Origin: Eretmocerus hayati
Taxonomy: Eukaryota > Arthropoda > Insecta > Hymenoptera > Aphelinidae
Assembly: GCA_029851415.1 (NCBI GenBank)
Contig: CM056742.1
Location: 112,718,246-112,782,245 of the forward strand
Length of the DNA: 64,000 bases
Direction: 5' to 3'
The notes beneath the pieces were generated by a model that worked only from the letters and a program-made list of their open reading frames with translations, had not been told where the DNA came from and searched no databases. A program made the translations under genes and the position numbers. Of this stretch, positions 20,630 to 30,160 are shown in pieces (positions within the stretch are counted from its first letter, which is position 1; every line of letters begins with the position of its first letter).

Positions 20630-21316
20630 AGAGACGAGCACATCACTCCGTTCAGGGACAGCTTGGATTGGTTGCGTACTGATTCGCGGCGAATGTACTT
20701 TGCAGGCATTATCATGTATAAGATCATGCACATGAGGGAACCTGGTTACCTGTCTGCAATGTTCACCAGGCACCAATCCGAGCGCCCTGGGCGTGGGAAT
20801 GCACAAGAGCAGGAACTCAAAGTACCCAGAATGAGACTCGAGTACGGAAGACGATCTTTCCAAGCCCAGTGTGCTCATTTCTGGAACTTTCTCTCTTCGG
20901 GTTTTCGGCAGATCGCAAAAATTTCGATTTTTAAGGATGCTTTGAAAGAATTCCTTCGTTCACAGCCTCCCCAGATAATTGATGTGGACAAGAAGCATTA
21001 CTTCAATCTTTGAAGGTCATTGGGCTCTTCCCTTTTTATATGGACTGTGATTATACTCACAACCTGTTACATGACTGATTAGAAGATAACTGCGATATTT
21101 TGTTGAGCCTTTGTCCTATTCATTAAATGTTTTTTAAGCAGCCTTTGTTGCTGCAATCTTGACTAGTCACAACTTGTGATAACCTACCTGTCCTTGACCA
21201 GAGATTTATTTATATTAATTGATAATTTCTATTTATACGACAGATGTATCCCACATGTGATATTTGATTTTTGCCTCCGGGCGAATAAAGGACGTCTATC
21301 TATCTATCTATCTCTC
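20630..21316 (+). mobile_element. CR1-A copy A3, 3' end only, with a (CTAT)n tail
   Basis: Plus-strand 3' fragment. ORF2 C-terminal residues run from DEHITPFRDSLDWLRTDSRR to KKHYFNL, with the stop at 21011-21013. The 3' UTR follows, including GACTAGTCACAACTTGTGAT and the terminal CGGGCGAATAAAGGACGTC. The tail is (CTAT)n, whereas the other CR1-A copies carry (CAAT)n. It abuts the R1-K copy c 5' end through a (TC)n tract, and beyond its tail lies a different non-LTR 3' end. Confidence 0.85.
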
Positions 21317-21700
21317 TCTCTACGTTCACGAAAAATAAATGCTTCCAGAGTAGTTTTTCCCTTAGCGCGTACCACCACGTATGAAAATTCATTTTCTCGG
21401 TCAGCGATCAAAATGTGGGAATCTGTTCCTGTCAATATCCGTCTGCTCGTACCAGTAGAGGAATTTAAAGATGCGAATTTTGCATTTCTTTATGAGAAGG
21501 AAGTCCCATGATTCGATTCCTTGTGTGCTATTTGTTAATGTGTTTGATATGTATAATATGTGTATTGTATACGCTACCTCTTCAAACCAGTGAGCATTTG
21601 GGCTTCATATGTTGATTTCTAGTTTAAAAAATATGTAAATTATCGAATTCTAGTATTTCATATTTTGTTGTATTAAGCATTTTATATTCTGAATCTAAAA
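21317..21700 (+). mobile_element. 3' end of a further non-LTR family (family C)
   Basis: A 60-residue open piece ends at 21511 with the typical extreme C-terminus of Jockey/CR1-group ORF2 proteins (YENSFSRSAIKMWESVPVNI followed by EEFKDANFAFL). It is not CR1-A or CR1-B. AT-rich 3' UTR-like sequence continues to about 21700. CR1-A copy A3 seems to have inserted into its TC-rich coding stretch at 21305-21320. Confidence 0.6.
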
Positions 21701-21711
21701 CATGTACTGCC

Positions 21712-22386
21712 ATGTGTATCGCAGACATGCTGCGCAGGATAAAACGGATGACCTCGATGAAGAAGTGGGCTCTAAGGTCACGGGCATCCGCAAGACCCAA
21801 GAAGGCCAAGCCCTTCTTGAACTCAAGAAGGGCACCGATGTCGCCGCCGTCGAGGCAGCCTTGGCACCAGTCGTCGGACAAGAAGGAGCTGTCCACTGTC
21901 TAGCGAACAGCAAGACCCTCGAGGTGCTCAGAGTCGACTACGATGTCGGCATAATCAAGGCGTGAGATGACCTCGCGAAGGCCCTACCAGAGAACGAGAA
22001 GAGAGACGTTGTAGTGAAGTCCATAGGTAGTGGCTACCGAGGCACCCAAACTGCTGTTGTCTCGATCGCAACGAGACTGGCCCACCATCTCCTCGATTGG
22101 AAGGAGCCAAAGGTTGGATGGGGCAGAGTCAGGATCCGCGAGAAGGGTGGCATCCCACGGTGCTCCAACTGTTTAGAGTATGGCCACAAAGCCTCGGGGT
22201 GCAAGAAAGAGAGGGCAGAGGAACGGAAACCAAAACTCTGCTTCCAATGCGGCGAGACAGGGCACCTTGCCGCGACTTGCAAGGAAAAATCAAAATGCCT
22301 AAGCTGTGAGGCGATCGGGTCCAAATCTGACCACAGATCTGGGGCCAGCAACTGCACTGCGTACCAGACGGCAAGAGCCACATATA
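21712..22386 (+). pseudogene. R1-K copy d ORF1: gag C-terminal half with CCHC zinc knuckles
   Basis: Gag-like protein that coats element RNA. The first part repeats the block seen in copy c (TDDLDEEVGSKVTGIRKTQE). An in-frame TGA at 21965 interrupts it. The 22014-22386 part carries two canonical C-x2-C-x4-H-x4-C knuckles (CSNCLEYGHKASGC and CFQCGETGHLAATC) and a third degenerate one starting CLSC. The frame is then cut at codon TAT by a DNA transposon. The continuation across the insertion at 24701 brings in the ORF2 ATG within ~20 bases, as expected of an R1 element. Confidence 0.85.
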
Positions 22387-24696
22387 CTGCCGTCCAGATA
22401 TAGAAAGACCGTAACTGCAGCTGAGTTGAAATTCAGAAAATCGCAAAAGACATTGCGTGTTCAAAAATACATGGAACAATCGTCCGAGGAATTAGAAAAT
22501 TTGTACATATGCTAAATACGACATGCTCTGCCTGATTCTGTGAAAAAAATCTGAATTCATTGTAAAAAACATTGAATATCGTAGTTACGGGCCCTTTCAG
22601 CTGACTGTTTTCTGACAAGAAAGTACGTAACGGCCATTACGTCTTGTTTGCTCAGGGTTGAGTCTCTCTCGCGCGAGCTCTTCCATATATAAAAGGACGT
22701 AACTACATTTGTCGTCCGTCGTGGCTCACAACGGCACACTAGTTTTGTCGATGATTTTGCTGGGGTGACATGAATATCAGAGATTTTGGATTTATTGTAA
22801 TGCACTCTTCTTTACCCTGATGACATACAGAAATTTCAGTATATATGGACAAACAGTTATACAATCATCTATGATATTCATCTCTCATGGAGTTCTCGTT
22901 ATTTATGAAACATTATCACGTACAAATTTGCAAAACTTGAAACATATTTGAGTAGTTTCGCGTGAAACAGACTTACGAGAAAGGGTCATGTCTCAAATTT
23001 TTAATTGGAAATTTTCCAGGTACCTCCAACGTTTATTACCCTGTTCTTCTGAATTATTTCCAACAAAAAAGTTAGGGTATTTCTTTCAATAAAATGAATT
23101 TTTCTCAAATTCGTTCACAGATACAGATATGCGGTTTGCGGTATTCATCAATGAGATCAACGTTATGTTCACCGGTAGGGATATCGAACCAAAAAGATCT
23201 TCTACTCGAATTCATCAATGGAACGAGTCTTCTGATACTATCATTTTTTCGCGGCGGGAATGCCCCGAGGATGACTTCGAGGAAGGATTGGTGGGAAACC
23301 TTTCATGATTTTGACCTGCAAAAAGTCAAACCCATGGAAAATTTCACAACCTCTCTCTTCATATTCGAGTGTATAGAATATGTGTATAGAATATGCTATA
23401 GCTGTTTTTTCTGAACTGTATCTTTCTCATACCGTTCAAGTAGGTCGACCTTTTCGGCTCAATTTTGATTTAGATGAATAATCACGCCAATTACGGAAAT
23501 GACAAGGTTGCACAGCTTTGACTCGAACATGACCAGAATTAGCTTCTAGGACAGCGTTAAGGCGATGCGGTCACCGTGCACGCTGAAAGTCATTCGCACT
23601 TTTATCAAATTTGCTTGCGATTTGGGTGAAGCGACTAGAAGACCCGCGTTTATTATCATCTAACTCGAGTTCGTCTCCTCACCGTTTCGCCCAAATCGCA
23701 AGAAAATCGGATAAAAGCGCAAATTACGAAGTACCTATATTATAGGTTAGGAGGTGCCTGCGCTCAAGTTATTCCCACTTTTCTCCAGTTCTCTTGCGAT
23801 TTTAGCCGAACGATGAGAAGACGAACTCAAGTGAGATGATAATAAACGTGGGTCTTCTCGTCGTTTCACCCAAATTGCAAGCGAATTTGATAAATGTGTG
23901 AATAACTTCCAGCGTGCATAGTGCACGGTGACCGCATCGCCTTAACAAAATCGTTGAAATCTTGGAGCGATTTTATCCTCTTCATTGATAATTTCACTTG
24001 ATGATGAAAACTGTCAGCTGACATAAATGTATGCCCAGCTTTAAAGAAAATCAGTTCAATAACCTCCCTTTATGTCTATGTATATATGTATATATACATA
24101 GACATGAACAGAACAGAAAAACTGAGAGAGAGAGGGAGAGAGAGAGAGAGAGAACATACATATACAATGATAGCGTACAATACGTATGTATCTCGCCAAC
24201 AGTGGATATCTCAATTATCCATCTTGGCATTATAACGTGTGCAAATAATATTCGAGACAAATAGGTTGTCGTGAATTCCGTCTGGAGTCCAGTTACGTCC
24301 TTTGGATATGGAAGACACGCGCTGTGGGACCGTGATTCACAAATTAAAAAGGCCGCAACTACACGCGGCCTTTTAAATTTGGAAGAGGCGGCTGAGCGCG
24401 GGTCTAATCCAAACCGAAAAAGGCCGTAAAGTCCATTACGTCCCGTTATTGTTGTAACCGATCTAGTTTCAGCAGATTTTCTGTCAGTTACGGCTTTTTT
24501 CACCTCTTCGAGCGTTTGTGTTGCGTCGAGACGCCCATATTTTTCATTCATGAACTGAGTTTCTGGTGCATTTGAATTTTCAGGAAATTTTTCCAACTAA
24601 ACATTAAGATGCAGAATTTCCCAAGCTATCCAACCGTATCAATATCTCGATTTCGACCAAGAGTGCAGTTACGGCCTTTTTATATTCGGACGGCAG
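22387..24696. mobile_element. 2.3-kb non-autonomous DNA transposon with TATA target duplication
   Basis: The left end CTGCCGTCCAGATATAGAAA and the complement of the right end CTGCCGTCCGAATATAAAAA continue as a ~33-base imperfect TIR reaching a shared CCGTAACTGCA. TATA flanks both sides (22383-22386 and 24697-24700), consistent with a 4-bp target duplication. Variants of AAAGGCCGTAACT recur near both ends (22576, 22690, 24290, 24345, 24415, 24484), a subterminal-repeat arrangement typical of transposase-binding sites. No transposase was seen; superfamily undetermined. Confidence 0.8.
23557..23945. mobile_element. 389-bp TTAA foldback MITE nested in the 2.3-kb transposon
   Basis: Begins TTAAGGCGATGCGGTCACCG and ends with the exact complement, continuing as an inverted repeat (GTGCA, then an imperfect match) for about 170 bases per arm with a ~40-base centre around 23745. 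The TTAA ends suggest a piggyBac-type mover. No coding capacity. Confidence 0.85.
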
Positions 24697-24700
24697 TATA

Positions 24701-25423
24701 GACGCAGGAAGGGAAGAGATGGCTAGTTTCATCCAAGCCAACCTCAGGAAGAGCGGGGACGCAGACGATCTCCCACACGCTGTTGCCAAAGAAGGAGGGA
24801 TCGATGTTCTGCTTATCTCCGAATCGCCTCGGAAGCGAGAATTCTCTCGATCCACATTCGATTACTGGAGGACCGCCGTAATCGAGATTATAAATCCTGC
24901 GATCTGTGAGACTGGACCAGCTGTTAGTGTCCGCAGTTTCGCTCGAGAGACTATAGGGAGCACAGCAGTCTACAGTTGCTACTATTCGCCGGCGCTCAAG
25001 ACGCATGAATTCGAAGACGAGCTTCATGACCTAGAAGAAGATGTGTGGCAATGGGGGAGGCGGAAGTTATAATCGCGAGGGATATCAACTCCAAGAACCG
25101 ACTCGAAGCGTGGGGCCGCGCGATAGACGGAGGGTAATACTCGCTGATGCCATGGAGGCATTAGGATTAGTGCTGGCTAACAAGACGGGGATTATCATCC
25201 ATCACTGGCACGACACTCGGTCCCGGGAAGAAGGTTCGTCATCGGTCCTTGACCTGACGTTTATGAGCCCGTCGCTCATGGGACGTATGGCATCGTGGGA
25301 CGTCCTGGACACGGAAACATTGAGTGACCATCGACATATCCGGTTCCGGCTTAGGACTGACAGACAGAGACAGACGACACGCAGACCACGATCGACGGGG
25401 TGGCAGCTACGCCAGCTGGATGA
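24701..25423 (+). pseudogene. R1-K copy d ORF2: AP endonuclease domain fragment
   Basis: Resumes R1-K after the DNA transposon. The ATG at 24719 opens ORF2 with SFIQANLRKSGDADDLPHAV (the QANL box of R1 endonucleases). LLISESP supplies the E motif, and SFARETIGSTAVYSCYYSPA follows. A frameshift near 25050 moves to the next frame, which holds ARDINSKN (the D-N motif) and ends with LSDHRHIRFRL, the SDH motif. Homology stops at about 25423, before the RT. The segment overlaps the start of copy f, so together they show most of an R1-K ORF2. Confidence 0.85.
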
Positions 25424-26455
25424 AGTACTGAGATGAGTACGAAACTCAGATTGATAATCAGACAAGATCTGATGTTGTTCAAGATGCTCGACTAGCTGCC
25501 TAGTTACTAAGGTGTCGAAAACTTTTTCAAAATGAGGCAAATTTGGAATGGGTCTGGTGTCTGCTGGCAAATTTGGGCGAGAAATCTTACTTAAAGGAAT
25601 GATTAGCGACTTTTTCCACATTTCGGGATATTGGCTAGATTCAATCGATGAATTGAACAAATTGACAGAATGCGGAACAAGTGACGACAAGACAGATTTT
25701 AAATCTCGGAGGGACAATTCATCACAACTCTGCCGTTTCGATTTTGGGAGACAATTCAGCATTGATTCACGAACTTGGATGCCATTCACTTGCTTCAAGG
25801 AGAACATGGGATAGGCACACTCAACATTACTATCAATGATTAGTTGCAAGGTCCAAGGAGGACAATTTGGATATTGTCTCGACATTTCACAGTAAAAACA
25901 ATTCAACTCATCCGCTGGAAAAAATTTAACGGGGGCTTGTTTGAGTCCCTACATAGACCAAGCTTACGCAATACATTCCAATAACCTGATTCGCCAGGAG
26001 CATTTGACAAAGATTTAAGGCAAAACTCATTTTTGGCTTTCCTCAATTTATACTTCAGCTGTTCCCGAAGAAGCTCATTTTCGGTAGTCACGCGTGGTAA
26101 CCCTCTTGGATTTCTTAACGCTCGAAGGAATCTTGACTTATGATCAATCACAAGGGAATCGTAACCATTAATGAACGGATCATCCGATTTTGAGTGATGT
26201 ACGACTCTATCAGCACAATCGGTCAAGATGACGTCTATCCAGGTATCACTATTCTCAAGATGGTGTATTGGGCCGAATGGGATACAATGTAGTGATTTCT
26301 CGCGGATCAAGACCCGTACATGTGAAGAATAGTAGTCAGAAAATCAGAGTTCAAATCTCCGGCCAGAACAACATTAGAATAAAATGCTGCTATTTTCTCA
26401 AATTCAGAAAAAAACTTATTCAACACGTGCCCCTTCGGTCGACGATATACTAGAG
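25424..26455 (-). pseudogene. CR1-D non-LTR ORF2 remnant (endonuclease and start of RT)
   Basis: Minus-strand pieces of a third CR1-group family. 26307-26455 holds an endonuclease block (LALVYRRPKGHVLNKFFSEF and LAGDLNSD). 25903-26310 holds the endonuclease end (DTWIDVILTD, then a DDPFINGYDSLVI block) and linker. 25440-25906 holds the RT fingers (MWKKSLIIPLSKIS, ADTRPIPNLPHFEKVFDTLV). Frameshifts separate the pieces, and the RT breaks off near 25424 where R1-K copy d abuts. The endonuclease is cut upstream by a CR1-A 3' end. Confidence 0.75.
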
Positions 26456-26600
26456 CGAGATTGATTATTTGATTGTCCTTTATTCGCTCAAGGGCAGAAA
26501 TTGAATTACATATGTTCAATATGTTATCATAATATATCAAAATATAGAAAATGTACAAATATTTGTTCAAGGAACACAATTTATCACAATTTGTGATAAA
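26456..26600 (-). mobile_element. CR1-A 3' terminal fragment (copy A4)
   Basis: The complement reads like the last ~130 bases of CR1-A (CTGCCCTTGAGCGAATAAAG, then GACAATCAAATAATCAATCT), closely matching the 3' end of copy A6. It is joined directly to the CR1-D endonuclease at the same base as at 33286/33287. On its other side is a GT/GA microsatellite. Confidence 0.75.
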
Positions 26601-26601
26601 T

Positions 26602-26604
<3 letters not shown>

Positions 26605-26667
<63 letters not shown>
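26605..26667. repeat. (GT)n followed by (GA)n microsatellite
   Basis: About 45 bases of GT repeat followed by ~30 bases of GA repeat, directly abutting the (TTGA)n tail of the next CR1-A copy. Confidence 0.95.
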
Positions 26668-27110
26668 AAGAGAGAGAGATTGATTGATTGATTGATGGTC
26701 TTTTATTTGTCCGTAGACAAAAGTTGAAGATACATATATATTACATATGTCACAAATATCTGTCTCATGAAAATGAATGAATTCTCCTTCAAATAGATAA
26801 TCAATATTTCTCGGTTTGGTCAAAGACAAGGAATATCACAGTTCGTGAATAGTCATATGATACTAAAAATGAAATAATAGCATCGAGGGTGAATACTCCA
26901 TAGGTTACAATACAATAACGTCGACAAGGGCTCGCAAAAAATATCACAGTCATATATGAGTCTCGTGACGCAAAGTCATGCATGAAGGCTAATCTTAGTG
27001 AAAAGAGAAGGATATAGGAACAAATAAGAAAAGCCCAGGTCACTTAAAGATTGAAATGTTGCATACCGCTCACATCAATTCTCTGTGGAGGTTACTCGAA
27101 CAAGAATTCT
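26668..27110 (-). mobile_element. CR1-A-like 3' fragment (copy A5)
   Basis: (TTGA)n tail at 26679-26697 beside the GA repeat. The 3' UTR-like sequence shares the order of CR1-A signals (a CAAGGAATATCACAG block and a GAATAGTCAT block) and fades past the expected ORF2 stop region (TTAAAGATTGAAATG, ATCAATTCTCTGTGG) near 27085. More diverged than A4; 5'-truncated. Confidence 0.7.
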
Positions 27111-28022
27111 GAGCACGTAGCTCCACTGGATCGGTCATGATATTTAGCGACACATGAAGACACTATGGACGTGGCAACGCATGCCTCCTCCCGCGACAGT
27201 GGCTGATCAGAGTCGGGACCGCAGCGCTCGCGAGCCTCGAGGGAAGAATACTCAGAGCCTTTCTTTATTCAAAATTGACCCAACAATTGCAGGCAAATAG
27301 TTTGAACCCGCTATCAACAATTTTAGCTTATCTGTTCACACAAATTCAAAGGTAATTTAGGACAAAAATAACACGGAAGGGATGCATTTTGCACGGAAAA
27401 TCCTGCAGATCAGCCTCGTAGATCTTTTTAGAATCTACAAACAATGACTATACGAGTGGATAATCGATATCTTCCGACTTATTGCGGAAAACTCGAAAAA
27501 ACGTGAGAAAAGCATGTTCCCATCCCCTATTTATACCGCGACCCAATTTCAAAACAATAATTCTTGTCAATGTCGATTATTGGGTGTCACCTATCGTTTG
27601 AAGTCGTCCTGTGTAGTGATCGGATCCCGAGTTTTTCAAACTGCCATAATAAAAGCCTTTAGATCAGCGCGCGAAGTCGCGAATGATGATGTCCCGGGCT
27701 AACCATGCTAAAATATGGTAACCATGTGTGCCTGGCATCGGGACAGCGCGCGTCCCGATGTCGCGAGCACTCCGGTCCCGATGAGAGTAAGCGCGCCACG
27801 TCCCCTCTTTCAAGCGGCTCGAGTCCCGAATGTCTTTCAGTGCATAGTTATAAAATTCGGTAACTGAGCAAAAGATGTTACTCATACATATTGCAATAAT
27901 CTATTTCTCCTTATATCATACTCTGTTATCATATATATGATTATATTATTATGTATATTTAATTCCTACCTGTACCATAAAGGTTAATACCCCAAGGTAC
28001 CAAATAAAAACTGATGTAATCT
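27111..28022. other. Non-coding; short hairpins and a possible CR1-type 3' end
   Basis: No gene found. Between 27685 and 27830 the motif GTCCCG(A/G) recurs four times. Two copies form a perfect nine-base stem (CATCGGGAC/GTCCCGATG) near 27738-27763. At 27960-28020 the sequence GTTAATACCCCAAGGTACC followed by AAATAAAAACTGATG looks like the terminus of a CR1-group element (compare the CR1-B end), ending at the (TC)n tract. Confidence 0.35.
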
Positions 28023-28050
28023 AATCTCTCTCTCTCTCTCTCACTCTCTC
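28023..28050. repeat. (TC)n tract at the 5' end of copy A6
   Basis: A TC microsatellite of about 26 bases. The CR1-A element begins directly after it. Confidence 0.9.
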
Positions 28051-28347
28051 TGGCGGTAAGTGTTTCCACACGCATCTAACATCGCTCCATGCTTGAACAT
28101 CTCTTTAACCATCAAAACGTCGTCCCGAGTGGCACTTTTTTGCAGATTGGACTTCCTCTTGCAGGCTCATACCACTGGAGCATCACTGCATGGCTCCTGC
28201 TCGAGCCTGGGAGGAATAATTCCAATTCTGCAACTCCGACAACAACATCGAGTTGGCAGTGCCTGGCGCCGAAAGTGAGCTTTGTGCGCATGCTCGGAGG
28301 TCGTCTGCTACGCTGGCCTGCTTCGCTGTCTTGCTGTCTGCTGCACG

Positions 28348-30156
28348 ATGAGCGACAACATCTGCTGCGTCTGCAACAACACCTTACGCGCGGGCTGCAG
28401 AGAATGCGGCACTTGCAAAAGATCAGCACATGTCAAGTGCTCGAAATCATCTCAAGGAGCAGTGACATGCGAAAAATGTCTGCAGGTGAGCAAAATTCCA
28501 GCCGCGCAATCATCATCAAGTGCATCGAAGCAGACGACTTTGACTTCTCGCCTCAGCACGCAAACAGCCAGAGAGAGAAAGAAGGAGAATACTACCTCGC
28601 ATAGACGTGTGAGTAATCAGCCCATCTCACACACACGGCTCAGCTCGCATGCTGCATCAGCACTTTCTTCCCCCGCTCCGCATACCACCGCCGCGGGCCG
28701 CAGCGCAAAGCCCCCTACCACCAATGCCTCTCCATCCAACTCCGGGAGTCTACAGCTTGCGCTATCGGGGGGTACTCTATCGCCTGCTGCTTCGTCTCCG
28801 TCATGTGGTGCCACCTCCTGCCAGTCCACCGGTTTAGAGCCCGCGAATATTCAAAAGCAGCAAACAGATGCGCGGCCTACCACTACCACCCAGTCGCTGC
28901 TCACTACACCTCCTCTTGGCCACGCTGTCGGGCGGATGGAGAGCAACAGCCTCAACGTCTCGGAACGACCTGCAACATCACCAACTTCGACGGCGACGGA
29001 TTCGCCTGACACCAAATGGGTACTCATAGCGCAGACTACTCTCGACCTCTTTTATGATCAATATGCGCTACTCCAGAACGAGCTTGACGGAATAAAATCT
29101 CTCGTGAGGTGACAAAACGTTGCCGTTCCCTCTCCACCTTTCATGCCAGCAGTGAATGAGGTGGATGATCACCTATTGGCACGTGTATCCTCTCTCGAGA
29201 AACTCATAGAGAAGCAAAGCTCCCAGCTGGAGGAGCTCCGCTTGGATCGCCAGCTTCTTCTGGAGCAGAACTCTACCATGAAAAGCCAGTTTCCCACTCT
29301 GACTGAGCTATTAATAGGTCGTGAGAGTAGTCAGCGAGATAGGGAATGTAGTAGAATTGAGAATAGCAATGTCGAATCGACTCATCAATCTTTGATTCCT
29401 ATTATTACACCTAGGATGGACAAGTTCCCTCATTCACACGCTGGGGAGCAAGGACGGGTACACGGCAGTGACGGTCTTGAGTGCTGTAAATTAATTATTA
29501 ATGGTATTTTAAAAGAAAATTCTAAGGCCTCGCCGCTACAGATATCTGATATTGCCTACGCAGTGCTCAAGTCCGTACTCTCCTCACTGGAGAGGGTGGA
29601 CATTGCTGATGTCCAGGTCCTGCAAACTGGGCGTGCGTCTGGGGAGAAGCCTCCAACAGGTATTTGCGACTCGGTTCCATCTCCTCGAGCTGCCACCCCG
29701 CGCACTCTACCATCGTGCATAGTCCAACTCTCCAGTAGTCGACTAGTCGGGAAAGTGATTCGGGCCAAACGTTCAATCACCAATAATTATTTCACGGCTA
29801 ACAATATCCAGCCTGACTTACTCGACCCAGATACGAAAGCTCATGTGCCAGACCGTAAAATCTTTATAAATGAGATGCTCCTCCATGAGAAATACAAAGA
29901 ATACATACGCTTGAGGTCGATTGCACGCGGTTTGGGTTTAAAATACGTCTGGCACAGTGGCGGACGTTTCTGGGTTAGACGGAAAAATGGTGAGCGAGCG
30001 CATACGTTCGAATCTCTCGCTGATCTGCAGGTCATTCAAACGGCCTGTCGAAGTGCTCCAGAACGTGCTCGGGCGTCCTCTAATAACACCCAGAGCTGTA
30101 CTACCGTTCCGGAGCAGAGTAGAGTTTCGGCAGCAGAATCAGCGAAGACTCCTTGA
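28348..30156 (+). pseudogene. CR1-A ORF1 with a single nonsense codon
   Basis: The first ATG at the PHD-like finger (MSDNICCVCNNTLR) is preferred. Finger cysteines run CCVC, CGTC, H, C, CEKC. The frame is open except for TGA at 29110-29112. Copy A1 reads Ile-Arg-Gln at this place where A6 has Arg-stop-Gln, so a CGA to TGA change is likely. Downstream are a coiled coil at about 29190-29300 (EKLIEKQSSQLEELRLDRQL), the RRM-like part, and a basic C-terminal domain (KYVWHSGGRFWVRRKNGER) resembling the C-terminal region of baculoviral FP proteins and L1 ORF1. It ends at TGA 30154-30156. Confidence 0.88.
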
Positions 30157-30160
30157 CTAG
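30154..30160 (+). other. ORF1/ORF2 junction stop of copy A6, TGA CTA G
   Basis: The ORF1 stop TGA is followed by CTAG, and the downstream frame stays open into ORF2 (GAT ACG GCT GCT). UGA CUA G matches the strongest known sequence context for stop-codon readthrough. The site aligns with equivalent stops in copies A1 and A7. Confidence 0.65.

Noticed and set aside
24031..24596. ORFs around the (GA)n at 24121-24152
   Set aside because: Translated simple repeat inside the DNA transposon; no transposase motif.
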